Positions 22,675 to 34,990 of a stretch of 64,000 bases of DNA are shown piece by piece. The notes beneath the pieces were generated by a model, which had not been told where the DNA came from, did not search any database, and worked only from the letters and a program-made list of their open reading frames with translations. Numbering within the stretch: the first letter of the stretch is position 1; each line of letters starts with the position of its first letter. Location of the stretch: NCBI GenBank assembly GCA_032622095.1, contig CP136062.1, positions 157,164,875 through 157,228,874 of the forward strand. The letters are read 5' to 3'. Position numbers and translations under genes: made by a program. The stretch comes from Siphonodentalium dalli (lineage: Eukaryota; Mollusca; Scaphopoda; Gadilida; Siphonodentaliidae).

Positions 22675-23495
22675 TCTTCTTCTCTTCTTCTTCTATATAA
22701 TTTGAGAACTCCTTGTATTCGAGAGATAGCCCACACCCTCCGGACCTCAATGATATGATCGCGAATGAGTATTGATATACCCCACTAAACTTTGACAAAC
22801 ACCAGTAATGGTGTGTAGATCATTTACATATCTCTCCTATATATTTTGATACAATCTATCTAATTTACATATCTCTCTTATATAATTGATGTTTGGGTGT
22901 GTGTTGTACTTCATACAAATCTACGATTCTCGACCGATCGGGACGAAACTTGGTACGTGTGTGTAGTTTGACCAGGCGGTGGTCGTTGTCGTATTGGCGA
23001 GCCCGTGCGACGCCCGTGCAGCGCATGCGCAGACGAGATCTCGGAAACGGGTGGAGCTATCGACTTGAAATTTGCTATGTGAATGTATCTTGCGCCGGGT
23101 ACAAATTTTATCGGGTCGCCGAGCCCGTGCGACGCCCGTGCAGCGCATGCGCAGACGAGATCTCGACAACGGGTGGAGCTATCGACTTGAAATTTGCTAT
23201 GTGAATGTATCTTGCGCCGGGTACAAATTTTATCGGGTCGCCGAGCCCGTGCGACGCCCGTGCAGAGCATGCGCAGACGAGATCTCGGAAACGGGTGGAG
23301 CTATCGACTTGGAATTTGGCATGTGAATGTATCTTGCGCCGGGTACAAATTTTCATGCGCAGACCAGATCTCGGAAACTGGTGGAGCTACCGGGTACTAA
23401 TTTTTCTTATTGAAACACGTGGAGCTAAAAATTAAAAAAATATATATAAAAATGTCATGTTTCGGACAAGCCGCCGATGGCGGGAAACCTGCTAG
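22675..23495 (+). mobile_element. Helitron-like unit 2 (821 bp)
   Basis: It starts TCTTCT right after the CTAG of unit 1 and ends CCGCCGATGGCGG...CTGCTAG. It contains ACAAATCTACGATTCTCGAC, shared with unit 4, and the 122-bp minisatellite at 23001-23366. Confidence 0.65.
23001..23366 (+). repeat. 122-bp minisatellite, three copies
   Basis: GCCCGTGCGACGCCCGTGCA starts units at 23001, 23123 and 23245, giving an exact 122-bp period. Each contains GCGCAGACGAGATCTCG and GGTGGAGCTATCGACTTG. A partial fourth copy (CATGCGCAGACCAGATCTCG) follows at 23354. Unit 4 of the Helitron array has one copy of the same sequence, so this is an internal expansion. Confidence 0.85.
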
Positions 23496-24292
23496 TCTAC
23501 TATATATTTTGAGAACTACGTATATATGTCTATATGTGTGTGTATATATATATATGTGGGTACTTCATAGAATCGAAAACGGCTGGTCGGATCGCACTCA
23601 AATTTCGTATATAAGGGTAAAAACCACGGGGATCGTCGACGTCGCATTTTGGAGAAGCTCTGAGCACTCATTCTCCACTCCCAATCATCAAAATCACCGC
23701 AAACGACACTTCTGGGGTTAAGGCATCAACGATCTTTATATTGACCGTATTTGGAGTCGTTAACCGACTAACGCTCTTTATTGCCAACGACGTTCCTAAA
23801 CGGTTAACCATGCGTACGAAACTACGGACGCAAAACGCCAAATGCATTTATCTCGATTAAAAAGGCAGAATTAACGTGTTGTGTGATTCTTATGTCTGTC
23901 GTTCCTAGGAACAGGGAAAATTTTCAATCATACCTCTTTTAGGGACGGGTACTGCGTGTTGTGTGAAAACAAAAAATGTGTGTTGTGTGATTCTTATGTC
24001 TGTCATTCCTAGGCATTCCAGTAAATTAAAAATGCACGGGTAAAATATTGAAAAACCAAAAATTAAATTAAAAAATTAATCAAAAAAATTAATTAAAAAT
24101 TCCGGTAAATTAAAAATGCACAATTAACTCATGTTATAAATAAAAAATTAATATTAACTCATTGAAAAAAAAATTTAAATTACAAAATTTAAATTAAAAA
24201 ATTTATTAAAAAATTAATTACAAAATTAATTAAAAACATTAAAAATTGTCATGTTTTTGACGAACGCCGCCAGTGGCGGGCTAACCTGCTAG
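23496..24292 (+). mobile_element. Helitron-like unit 3 (797 bp)
   Basis: It starts TCTACTATATATTTTGAGAA after the CTAG of unit 2 and ends CCGCCAGTGGCGGGCTAACC plus TGCTAG. It shares a block of about 300 bp with unit 1. Its 3' third is A/T-only sequence made of AAATTAAAT-type words. Confidence 0.65.
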
Positions 24293-24535
24293 TCTCATAT
24301 ATATTTTGAAGACCTCTGTCTGTTTGTCTGTCTGCCTGTCTGTCTGTCCTTAATACAAATCTACGATTCTCGACCGATCGGGACGAAACTTGGTACGTGT
24401 GTGTAGTTTGACCAAGCGGTGGTCGTTGTCGTATTGGCAAGCCCGTGCGCAGACCAGATATCGGAAACGGGTGGAGCTATCGACTTGGAAATTTGGTTTT
24501 TGAATAGCCTGGACAACGTCGGGCTCATCGGCTAG
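24293..24535 (+). mobile_element. Helitron-like unit 4 (243 bp)
   Basis: It starts TCTCATATATATTTTGAAGA and ends CTGGACAACGTCGGGCTC...GGCTAG. The interior is the single-copy form of unit 2 (ACGATTCTCGACCGATCGGG). It is the shortest complete unit. Confidence 0.65.
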
Positions 24536-25034
24536 TCTATTATATATTTTGGAAGATCTGTGTGTGTGTGTGTGTCTGTTCGCGATGGACTCGAAAACGG
24601 CGGAGCCGATTTCGATGAAACTTGGTATATGTGGGTACTTTCGGTCGAGGACTGGCATGGGCGGATCAAATCGTGACCCCGACCAGACCTTGACCTTCAA
24701 AAAGATCAATTCAAGGTCAAATCAGGTCAAATGGTCGGATTTCGACGAAATTTGATACCTAGGGTTACTTTTGTCCAAGAAATGTTTTGGACGGGTCAAA
24801 TCGTGACCCCGACGTGACCTTGACCTTCAAAATGGTCAATTCAAGGTCAAATTGGATAAAACCGGATGTATTTCGACGGGTTCTTTTGTCGGGTACTTTT
24901 CTCCAGGGAGTGTTTTGGACGGGTCAAATCGTGACCCACACTTGACCTTCAAAATTGTCAATTCAAGGTTAAATCGCGAATTCGCCGAAAAGCAGAGGGG
25001 AAACAGCCCGGACGAAGTCGGGTCACCCTGCTAG
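24536..25034 (+). mobile_element. Helitron-like unit 5 (499 bp)
   Basis: It starts TCTATTATATATTTTGGAAG and ends CCCGGACGAAGTCGGGTCAC plus CCTGCTAG, a clean hairpin followed by CTAG. Internally, a unit of about 110 bp with GACCTTGACCTTCAAAA and CAATTCAAGGTCAAAT is repeated. Confidence 0.7.
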
Positions 25035-25660
25035 TCTATTATTTATTTTTGGAAGATCTGTCTGTGTGTGTGTGTGTGTCTGTCTGTCTGTCTGTTCGCG
25101 ATGGACTCGAAAATGACCCAACCGATTTCGATGAAACTTGGTATGTGGGGGTACTTTCGGCCATGGAGTGGCATGGTCCTGTTAATTTGCCCGTGCGACG
25201 TGACATTGACATCGGGTCATTTCAAGGTCAAACGGCCGAGTGTCACGATATTTCGAAGAAACTTAGTGTATGGGGGTACTTTCGGCCGGGGAGTGTCGTA
25301 AGCCTATTCGTTTGCCCTTGCGACGTGACATTCACCATGAAATCGGGTCAATTCAAGGTCAAATTGCGAATTTTGATGGGATTTCGACGAAATTTGATAT
25401 GTATGGTTACTTTTGTCCACTGAGTGTTTTGGACGGGTCGAGTCGTGACCCCGACCTGACCTTGACCTTCAAAATGATCAATTCGAGGTCAAATCGGGTA
25501 AATCCGGATGGATTTCGACGGGTACTTTTGTCGGGTACTTTTATCTGGGCAGTGTTTTGAACGGGTCAAATCGTAACCCCACCTGACCTTGGTCTTCAAA
25601 ATGGACAATTCAAGGTCAAATCGCGCAATTCACCGAAAAGCAGAGGGGAAACAGCCCGGA
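25035..25660 (+). mobile_element. Helitron-like unit 6, 3' end lost
   Basis: It starts TCTATTATTTATTTTTGGAA after the CTAG of unit 5. It follows unit 5 internally to AGCAGAGGGGAAACAGCCCG and then breaks at 25660, before the hairpin and CTAG. After the break comes another internal scrap, CAATTCAAGGTCAAATCGGG, and then the copia coding region. Confidence 0.6.
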
Positions 25661-25691
25661 CCAATTCAAGGTCAAATCGGGTAAAATTGAC

Positions 25692-26444
25692 ATGGATCAT
25701 TACATCATGGAGTTTGAGAAGAGGTATAACAAGACTCAAAAATTTCAAATGAAACTTCCACAATCAGTTCAGGCTTTTAAGCTTTTAGATGGAACTTGTT
25801 TAGAACACAAAGACCGGCAAATTGTTCTTACTGCTGTAAATTATGAGGACTCTGATTCGTTATTAAGACAAATGAGTGTGGCTTTAAGGAAATTCTTCGG
25901 AAAACAATCTATGACAGCTAATGAAAATAAAGATAGAAATATATATATCAAAGTGGAACCAGATGATTCTGAAGCGTGTGTTGCATTTCGGTATGGTGAT
26001 AGAGGACGTGGACAATATGACAGAAATAGAGGATTTTCTCGGGGTCATGGAGGTCAAGCACTGGATAGCTCTGGAGGGTTTCAACGAGGTCAAAATTTGC
26101 ATAGACCAGGCGGAAGGAATAAACGGCGGACTAATCCTATATCTTCTGATGGGAGGCCAATGAGGTGTGTAATCTGTGAAAGTATTTTGCATTTCGCCGC
26201 AGGATGTCCACATTCTTACGAGAACATGGAGAAAAGGACATCATTTTGTAATTCTGAAAATCGACAAGATGCAGAAGCTGTACTATTTACAGGAAATGTA
26301 GTGGAAGAAATGCAAGTTTTGGTCAATGAGACAATTTGTTGTGCTGTTCTGGACAGTGCTTGTAGCTCAACCGTCGCAGGAAAACTGTGGATGGAAAGTT
26401 TTCTTGATTCATTAACACCAGAGAATTTAGCAAAAGTGCAATGA
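25692..26444 (+). pseudogene. Ty1/copia-type element: gag, zinc knuckle, protease start
   Basis: The frame begins inside gag (MDHYIMEFEKRYNKTQKFQM; FKLLDGTCLEHKDRQIVLTA), so about the first hundred residues of a usual copia gag are absent. A CX2CX4HX4C knuckle (CVICESILHFAAGC) binds nucleic acid in such proteins. The protease begins with AVLDSACSSTVAGKLW, where D-S-A replaces the more common D-[ST]-G. TGA at 26442-26444 interrupts the frame, but the same frame continues to about 26736 with two more TGA codons, through VVDSDIPLLLGKPY, the conserved protease LLG region. It is a dead element, but its order is copia-like. Confidence 0.8.
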
Positions 26445-26736
26445 GAGGAGAGCTCAACTGTTTTCAGATTTGGTGGTGGAACAAGACTTGAATCAAGAAG
26501 GAAAGTAACTTTTCCGTGTGAATTAGCCGGAGTTGGAAGCATAATAACAACAGACGTTGTTGATAGTGACATTCCACTTTTGTTAGGAAAACCATATGTG
26601 AAGAAAGCAGGAATTGTTTTGGACTTGGTGAATGATCGTGCACGTATCTTTGACAAATATGTTGACTGACAATTAACATCTGCAGGACATTATTGTATTC
26701 CACTCTTTCAAACTGGTTACCATTCAGGAGACATGC

Positions 26737-28291
26737 ATGGTTGACATTTTCAAGGACACAGTTTCTTTAAATCAGATGCAGCATGTGGTCACCAAATTAC
26801 ATAAACAATTTGCTCATCCTTCTAGTGAACGTCTTAAAGTTCTTTTGAGAGATGCCAATCTGAGAGATAAGAGTTGTCTTGAAATCGTGGATAAGGTGAC
26901 TGAAAACTGTGATATATGCAAACGATATCGGAAAACTCCAAGTCGTCCAGTTGTGTGTGTACCAATTTATAAAACGTTCAATGATGTGGTTGCGATGGAT
27001 CTTAAGGAATGGGATAAAAATAAATGTATTTACTTCCTTCACATCATTGATATGGCAACTCGATTCTCTTTGGCATCAGTTATCTACAGCAAGAAACCAG
27101 AAGTTATTATAGACAATGTGATGAAAATGTGGATCGGTGGAGGTTTTGGTACTCCACAGAAAATTCTCACAGACAACGGAGGTGAATTTGCGTGTTCAAA
27201 GGTGAGACATGGCTGAAAATTTGAATATAGAAGTGATGAATACTGCTGCTAAATCGCCATGGCAGAATGGATTTTGTGAAAGAAACCATGCGGTAGTTGA
27301 TGCCAGTGTCAAGAAATTTATATCGGATCAACCTGATATGGACCTGAATACTGCTCTTATTTGGGCAATAAATGCTAAAGACTCTCTGCAGATGGTTTAT
27401 GGTTATATCCCATACCAGTTAGTGTTCGGATGCAATCCAAATCTACCTTCAGTACTTGTTGACAGACCACCAGCATTAAAAGGTTCGACACAAACTGAAA
27501 TATTTGCAAAACATTTAAATGTTTTGCACAGCGCTCGCCAAGCATTCATCGGAGCAGAAGCAACTGAAAAGATCCGAAGAGCACTCAGGCATCAGGTTCG
27601 GCCTAGTGGAGGTCGATATGAAATTGGCGACAAATTGTATTTCAAGAAGGAAAATTGTCATGAATGGAGCGGTCCTGGTAAGGTTTTAGGACAGGACGGA
27701 AAGATCGTGTTTGTTCATCACGGAAGTTTGTACATTAGAGTTACAGCATGTAGGATTGTTAAAGTTGGAAGTGAGTTCTCAACGAATGTTGGCGACAAAA
27801 CAAAAAATGATGTTAGTGTAGCTTCTGAGAAAATTCATAAAGAAATTAAAACGTTACCGGACATGATGGAATCGGATGACTCTGATGATTCTTCATTTCA
27901 AACTAATTCTGAACAGAACTTGCCATCAGAAAATGGAAATGTCCGAAATGAGATCAAGCTTCCAACATTGGGACAATCTGTTCGTTTTGTGCCAAAAGGA
28001 GATGATGAATGGTGTTATGTTGACATAGTGAGTCGTGGTGGTGAAGTTGGCGGAAAATATGCAGAATGGCTAAATGTTAAGGAACATGGAGATACCGGTA
28101 AGCCTGTAAGAACTATTGATTTTCGAAATGGAGTGGACAAGTGGGAATTATACGAAGAAAGTGAAGAATCGAGGGAAGAAAGTACTATAACTGATATGGA
28201 GGTGAACATAACACAATCTTCTAAAGATAGCGAGATTGTAGCTGCTGCAAAATGTCAGGAATTGGAAAATTGGAGTTTACGAGGAAGTTAA
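26737..28291 (+). pseudogene. Ty1/copia-type integrase, frameshifted
   Basis: The integrase first shows the zinc-binding H...H...CX2C region (KLHKQFAHPS...CDICKRYRK). The D,D-35-E core follows: MDLKEWD for the first Asp, LTDNGGEF for the second, then NGFCERNH for the Glu. A frameshift falls between the second Asp and the Glu, near 27200; the downstream frame starts at 27209. After the core come GDKLYFKKENCHEWSGPGKV, the usual small C-terminal domain, and a long acidic linker. The frame ends at TAA 28289-28291. It would insert the element's cDNA if intact. Confidence 0.8.
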
Positions 28292-29672
28292 TACTCTGGA
28301 TAGTCATTCATCTCAACCAGATGGGTTATAACTGAAAATTGTGCTGACGGACAACCGACAGTTAAAGCCAGATTAGTCGCCAGAGGGTTTGAAGAAATGG
28401 ATTCACACAGGACTGATTCTGCCACAGCAGGAAAGGATACACTTAAAATAGTCATTGGACAAGCTGCATCGTTATCATGGAAATGCAACATAATCGACAT
28501 CAAAGCTGCGTTTCTACAGGGGAACGCAATTGAAAGGGAAGTCCTGTTAAAATCTCCAAATGATTTGTACAATAATAAATTATGGAAGTTAAAGAAGTGT
28601 GTTTATGGACTTAACGATGCTTCTCGTCAGTAGTATTTCAGAGTGTGTGAAGTAATAAAATCATCAGGCTGCAAACAATCACGAAATGATCCTGCTCTTT
28701 TCTACAAGTGTTCTGACAAAGGACTAGACGGGCTTTTTCTGATGCATGTGGACGATTTCTTGTGGTGTGGTAATGAACAATTTCGAACGGGAGTGATTTC
28801 AGAGATCTTGCGAACATTTCAAATAGGAAAGGCTGCTCATGACCAATTTCGTTACATTGGATTGGACATTCATCAAAGTGATCAAAATATAATGATGAGT
28901 CAAACGCAGTATATTGGATCATTGTGTGGAATTCCAATAACTTCGGCGAGAGCTTCACAAAAGAATGAATCTCTAAGCAACAGTGAATTATCTCAATTGA
29001 GATGCGCTATCGGTCAGATAAATTGGGTCGTTAATCAAACACGACCTGACTCATCTTATGATGCATTGGAACTTAGTACATCAGTGAGATATACAAAAGT
29101 TGAACACATACTAACTGCAAATAAAGTAATCAAAAAGTTGCAGTTGGAAACTTACAACTTAGTTTTTCCACAATTTACCAAGATAGAGAACTTGAGACTC
29201 CGAGTTTACTGCGATGCGTCATTCGCAAATCTGCCTGACGGATATTCAAGTGCCGCTGGATTCATAATATTCTTGACTGACGAAAATGATTTGTCATGTC
29301 CTTTGTACTGGAAATCAACGAAAGTAAACCGAATAGTAAAAAGCACATTGGCAGCTGAGACGCTATCAATGGTGGAATCAGTAGATGCATCTTTCTTTCT
29401 TGGATGTATATTGAGTTAAATTATTCACCAGAGATGCGATAAAAACTTGATTCCAATAGACGTATTCACAGATAATAAATCCTTCCACCAAGACGGCGTC
29501 TGAGAAAAGACTTAGGATTGACATTGCTAGTTTAAAGGAGATGTTAAAACGAAATGAGATTGCCGAGATACGATGGGTGGACAGCTCTTTACAGCTATCA
29601 GACTGTCTGACAAAAAGAGGAGCTTCATCAAAGAAGCTTGCTGCTACGTTGAGCAACGGATATCGAGTTATG
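28292..29672 (+). pseudogene. Ty1/copia-type reverse transcriptase and RNase H, with stops
   Basis: In the same frame as the integrase tail, the RT reads VKARLVARGFEE, then DIKAAFLQG (first catalytic Asp region), then KCVYGLNDASRQ and TAG at 28631. It resumes to LFLMHVDDFLW (HVDD for YVDD), LRCAIGQINWVVNQTRPD and RNase H with VYCDASFANLPDGYSSAAGF and KSTLAAETLSMVE. TAA stops it at 29417-29419. A further frame covers VDSSLQLSDCLTKRGASSKK, the end of copia polyproteins. At least three stops in RT/RNase H mark it as inactive. The HVDD and protease details recall the mollusc/cnidarian copia clades (CoMol/GalEa), but the clade is a guess. Confidence 0.8.
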
Positions 29673-30051
29673 TAAACATTTCTAGTGATGATGGAATTTA
29701 TGGAGAAATGGATTTTGCTGTATATAGTGTATTGACATTGTTTTTAGAGAAAATCATATCAACAAAATATTATAGAGAGGAATGTGTTAACTTGAATCGT
29801 GTATATAACTTTAACGTCTTGGTTGAAGAGTTTTCGTTCGTTCCGGAAGTGATGTCAGTGTGTGAAAATGTTGGACAATGTGGAAGTGTTTTAAAGGTGA
29901 TGGTATTGTAATTGTATGAACCGAGGAAAGGAGAGGCGATCAGTGACAGCGCTGGCGGGATACTGGGCACGGAGGAGAGACACTTCAGGTGAGCTTTGCT
30001 ATCGTTTTTCAATAGTTACCAATAATTGTACCAATTTTGGGTAAGTTATAA
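29673..30051 (+). other. Copia 3' flank; LTR not identified
   Basis: No copy of this sequence is seen upstream of 25692, so a paired LTR cannot be shown. The open frame 29573-29911 overlaps the RNase H end and is probably chance. Confidence 0.35.
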
Positions 30052-30303
30052 GTTATTCACCATTCCATATTACAGGATATATTCGGGATTCACTCTTCAT
30101 ATTATGTTATCTTTATGATTCACCCTTCCATATATGTTATCTTCAGGTTTCACCCTTCATAATTATATGTTATCTTCATGATTCACTCTTCCATATATAG
30201 GTCGTCTTCATGATCATCCCTTCGAGTTTACTAGTTATCTTCAGGATTCACCCTATAACAGATTATAAGATATCTTACATTCCATATTAAGAGTTATCTT
30301 CGG
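30052..30303 (+). repeat. Minisatellite, unit about 30-45 bp
   Basis: Words of the type TTATCTTCATGATTCACC and CCTTCCATATA recur six to seven times with indels. It ends just before the left copy of the large direct duplication. Confidence 0.7.
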
Positions 30304-31189
30304 CAACATACGGGTACATGGATATTTAGTACCTATATGCATAATTTGAACCCGGATGCTGAGCCCAGCGGCTGAATTCTGGTCTCTGGTCTAGAGCACC
30401 CTAATAATCACGGAGTTCCAAGTCAGGACTTGGTCTCGCGAAACCACCTGTTCCCAATCTGTGATCGGCGGATTAGTGTTCAATCAACGACAATCTATGG
30501 ACAAAATCGTGCTGCGAGCTGCATCAATCTTGTTGTGTTGGTGTCGCCAAACCTGAGCACGTGAACGTGGCTAAAGCGGCTTATATCCGTATTGTATAGA
30601 GGTACATGTATGCCGTCGTCGTCAGAAAGGCATCACGGGGCAGGGGTGATGCGGATTTCTCACCCTCTATGCGAATGTCCGACGTTGCCAGTTTTACGGG
30701 TGGAGGAAAGTCTACGCAGTGTAAATTTCACTGAGAGATCACTCCGCTGTGTGCAGAAACCACCGACCCCGGAGAGCAACCGACAAACTTGCCCAGATAC
30801 ACGAATCAGATTGTCCTCACGTGTTGCTTGTCGGTATTGGATCTAGCTTCGTCAGCTCTAGACGGCATATGGCGGCACCAATATAGTCAAAATATTGTGT
30901 GTTCAGATCAAGAACCAACAATATATTGTTCAACTTTGAGTCAAAATATTACACTGAAATTACATCCAGTTCAAAACATTCCAAGCCCCCATATCTGGGT
31001 TATTGCGTTAGGTTCGTAATTTCTAACTGGTTCTAATAATGAGATATATATGTATCAATTAGAATATTGCCAACTTAAAGAGGAGATATATTCAGTTGTC
31101 ACTGGAGTTGTGGATTTAGAGGGGTGAAGACGGAAATGATAAGTTAAACACCGGACACGGAAATGATAAGTTAAACATATGTAATTTCG

Positions 31190-32345
31190 CGGACTTAAAG
31201 CCACATGGCAGTTTGCGCTCCAAAAATACGATTAATATTATTCGCTTTTGAATTTGTCCCGGTGTTATTCTATCCTAAATGGTAGCAATAAAGAGCGTTT
31301 GTCTGACTTTCGCGAAAAGTTGAAAACGAATGAAATATGGCTGTGACTTTGGCAAGTGTTTTCAGAGCATACGAAGCCGGTATATCAATAGTTCGTTTAT
31401 TGATATAAACATTTATATTCAGTTGTCTCTGGAGTTGTGGATTTAGAGGGGTGAAGACGGGCATGATAAGTTAAACACCCGACCCCAACAAAACCCCTCT
31501 GGTCACGTCCCTGCATGTTTATCTCACGTCGCCACTCCACGGGTCGCGACTATTGTGACTGTACGTTAACGGCTGAAATTGTCAAGTCCATGTCTTATAT
31601 TTAAATCATGCCGTGAACGTGTCGTTGGAACGTCGGGTTTCCTCAAAATAATCATCAAACTTGAATTTGGTGTCGCAGCCAAACTTTGGTCAAACTTTTA
31701 GCAGCTGGAAATGGTATGCATTCCTGGTTAATAGTTTGAAATTGTTCTAATACTATGATTTTGGGACATCGAATGTTTAATTTTTTGGTACCAAAATTCG
31801 ATTCTTTTCCTAATTTCGGTATATTTTTTGAACTGAAATGGTAATAAGTTGAAACATTTCGACCATTATTATAGGGAATCAGATGGGGATTTCTAACATT
31901 TAATTAGAAATAATGAGGTACCTGTTGGAAATTTTCAATTCATTGGGGCGAGGGGGTGACAGGTCGGGCTGCAATGTAATTTAGCGGACTTAAAGCCACA
32001 TGTCAATTTGCGCACCAAAATACGAATAATATTATTCGCTTTTGAGTTTTTCTCGGTATCGAATTGGTCGATAAAGATCTTAACTACATTTCTACGAGCA
32101 TTCTGTAACCCAAAATGACCATTGAAGTAATGAAAAATGCAACTATGAACAAGGTGTCTGGGTCCCAAACAAAATCCAGCCATTTGCATGATATGGAACA
32201 GAAAAGAGAGTTCCGTGTTATTCTATTCCTAAAATGGTAGCAATAAAGAGCGTTCGTCTGACTTTCGCGAAAAGTTGAAAACGGATGAAAAATGCTGTGA
32301 CTTTGGCAAGTTTTTTCAGAGCATATGCAGCCGGTATATTGGACG
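31190..32345 (+). repeat. Internal direct repeat within the left duplication
   Basis: 31190-31395 and 31975-32340 share GCGGACTTAAAGCCACATG, AATATTATTCGCTTTTGA, and GGTAGCAATAAAGAGCGTT followed by CTGACTTTCGCGAAAAGTTG. The second copy has about 130 extra bases in the middle. Confidence 0.75.
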
Positions 32346-33780
32346 CTCGAACGAGTCATGTCCGTTTAAATTTGCAATAATTTCAAAACTCAGAAATATT
32401 CTAACTGACTATCGTCGTGATTGAAGTTATTGAAAATTATTGTCAATAAAATGTAACGGTCACAACGAGGGGGGGGGGGTCTCGATAAAGATCCAGAATA
32501 CGAGGTTAAGGTGGGTGGGTTGTATCTGAGTCCAGATCGCAGATATTTCCAATGCCATCAACTGATGCCATGTATTTTTTTCCAAATCCATACTTAAAGC
32601 CAAATTATGACAAATAAACAAACTTGAAATGTTAAGGCTTAAGAAACTGGACCAAAAAGAGAGAATTAATCAAGAGCATGTGGTCCCTGTTTAATATTTA
32701 CACAATATTTGTTACGATGGGGTGGGTCCCCACTTATGACGAAAAATATTACGTTGAAAAAAGAAATTCCATCAGTTCTCACAGGTTCTCATTGTTGCTA
32801 TTGACTTTCGGTTATTTCTGTGATGCCAACTTCAGCTCATCTAATTCTTCTAGTGATTTAAATGGTATGAATATTGAATTTTTTTCCCGCATTTTCGAAT
32901 TTCCTCCATGTGGGCCGCGATGTGTTTCGATTTGATTTTGAATTTGTCATGGTTCGTAAATAGTATATGTTATAAATATCAAAGTTGTGTAACTTAAAAT
33001 ATATATGGTACTTCGTTTCACTCCCCTCCTTCATTTTGGCTGATGTACGGTATACAATACTAATTAACTTGACAAAAGTTCTTGCTTCCTGCACTCTACC
33101 CCTCTACCCCATCCTAGAACAATTTTTTTTTTCGGATCCCCGTCTGTTAACTTTACAGTATATGGTATCTACTCGGATACCAAGGGTAAACTACTTATTC
33201 CGAGGAAAAGACTTGATAAAAGCCTTTCAGCCTGTTCATGTGTTATCTGTCCTGTTCGAAAATTAAATATTGTTTACACTAAATATTGTTTACACTAATT
33301 ACCACCACCCCCCCCCAAATCACACAAGAACCTTATGCGCCACCCCTATATACATGTATGTGCCTGCTTTACATAATGGTAGTATAACTGAGTCACATGT
33401 AGAAAATGGAAAATTATGTAGTTACAAGAGAGATTGGACGACCATTTAGTGATATAACCCTGGATAGTCACCATGCATGTGAGAGAATAGCCTGCTGTGC
33501 ATGTATACACATCTGTCGCATAATTGTGTACGTATACTGGGAACCTATGGGTACTTTTAATTAAGCTTACATGACTGACATTCCATACGCGTGGTTTTCT
33601 AAAACAGTTCATATCGTTTGTCTGCCATATCCTGCTATTATCACCGTGTTTCATTAAATTTAATGGGTGGATTCTCAAAATTCCCTAGGGAAAAACTAGC
33701 TTTGGATGGGTGTCCGATATCGGAATAAAATAATGCGCCAACGATTTTCTTCCCAGGCTCATCGGATCACAATAACAAAT
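32346..33780. other. No recognised gene (left-copy-specific sequence)
   Basis: It contains a G-run at 32470-32478 and a C-run near 33308. Apart from the short 32615-32670 block, it has no counterpart in the right copy. Short frames at 32678-32935 and 32985-33266 are unrecognised. Confidence 0.35.
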
Positions 33781-34429
33781 GTTCCACTCAATTTAATCTG
33801 ACATTTCCTTATTTTGTGCCACAATTTTTCGTTTTGTCATAATATTATTGTGAGCGTTTAAGCTGTTATATTGTATATACAGTTCAGCAACAATTTATTC
33901 CCAAATGATGAATTGGTGCTTTCATAACTAGCTCCGACCTCAAATCATTTCAGAAACACAGAACCAAAGACACCAGCATCCAATGCGAATTGCGTTCCGA
34001 TAGCAAAGCTACTATCATTCCCTATTCGACCACGCCAACCGATAACATATTGCGCGAAGTAATCCATCTAGCGGCAGTACGCTATATCAAACAACACCAG
34101 GATATTTATTACAAGAAAACCATAATCAGAAATGGTAACACCCTCAAGATTATATTATTACGCATAAATATAAATTATAAAAAAAAATGTAAAATATATC
34201 AGAATTCCGTTAAAACAATTAATCCTTCAAATTATTACAAAAAACTACAGCTTATTACTGCAGGTTTCTAATTCACCACACCAGAATCCTCTAAATGCGG
34301 ATCAAAAATCGGAGTCATTGTGTTCCCGCCATAAAATCTTCAACAGTGGTCCAGCCATTGTTGATATCTAAACATTGAAAGCAATTAATGCGGTCATAAT
34401 AGTTACATACTGCAACTATCAATCCAGCG

Positions 34430-34990
34430 AATTTGATATGATTGATAGAACAAACCACTATTATCATGATCGTGTCATTATTTGTTTAACATACGTATCA
34501 ATTGACATATACGCACCCGTTCCCTCATTAAAATCAACATATTTCGACCATTTTAGGCGATATCCGCGAATTCGGGGTACTCCGCAAATAGACTTCCGCA
34601 AACAGGGACCTACTGCGAATTGTCACAACAGGCTATCTATCAGTTGGTTGAATATTATTTCCCTTTTTACTAAAGTAAATTAACAAGTAAATGTCGAACG
34701 ACGATACATATATTTGTAAACAAGCATTGCAAATAATGTTATTGGGACGAAAAATTATTGGGACGAAAAGTCGCAAGACTTGTTCCGTATTATGATGATC
34801 ATGATCATGATATGATTGATAGAACAAACAACTATTATGACGATCGTGTCGTTATTTGTTTAAAATACGTATCAATTGACATATACGCACCGTTCCCTCA
34901 TTAAAATCAACATATGTCGACCATTTTAGGCGACCTCCGCGAATTCGGGGATCTCCGCAAATAGACCTCCGCATATATATACACTCTTAT
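34430..34990 (+). repeat. Spaced direct repeat (two copies of about 185 bp)
   Basis: 34435-34620 and 34808-34975 share ATGATTGATAGAACAAAC, CGTATCAATTGACATATACG, CCTCATTAAAATCAACATAT and CCGCGAATTCGGGG. The second copy ends where the TA-flanked MITE at 34982 begins. Confidence 0.8.

Noticed and set aside
22911-23356. Open frames on both strands across the 122-bp minisatellite
   Set aside because: The period (122) is not a multiple of three, so the repeated peptides appear in shifting frames; the sequence is a repeat inside a Helitron-like unit.
24549-25560. Several plus-strand frames in the last two Helitron-like units
   Set aside because: They are repeated readings of the same non-coding unit, including (GT)n and (CTGT)n runs; no Rep or helicase motif.
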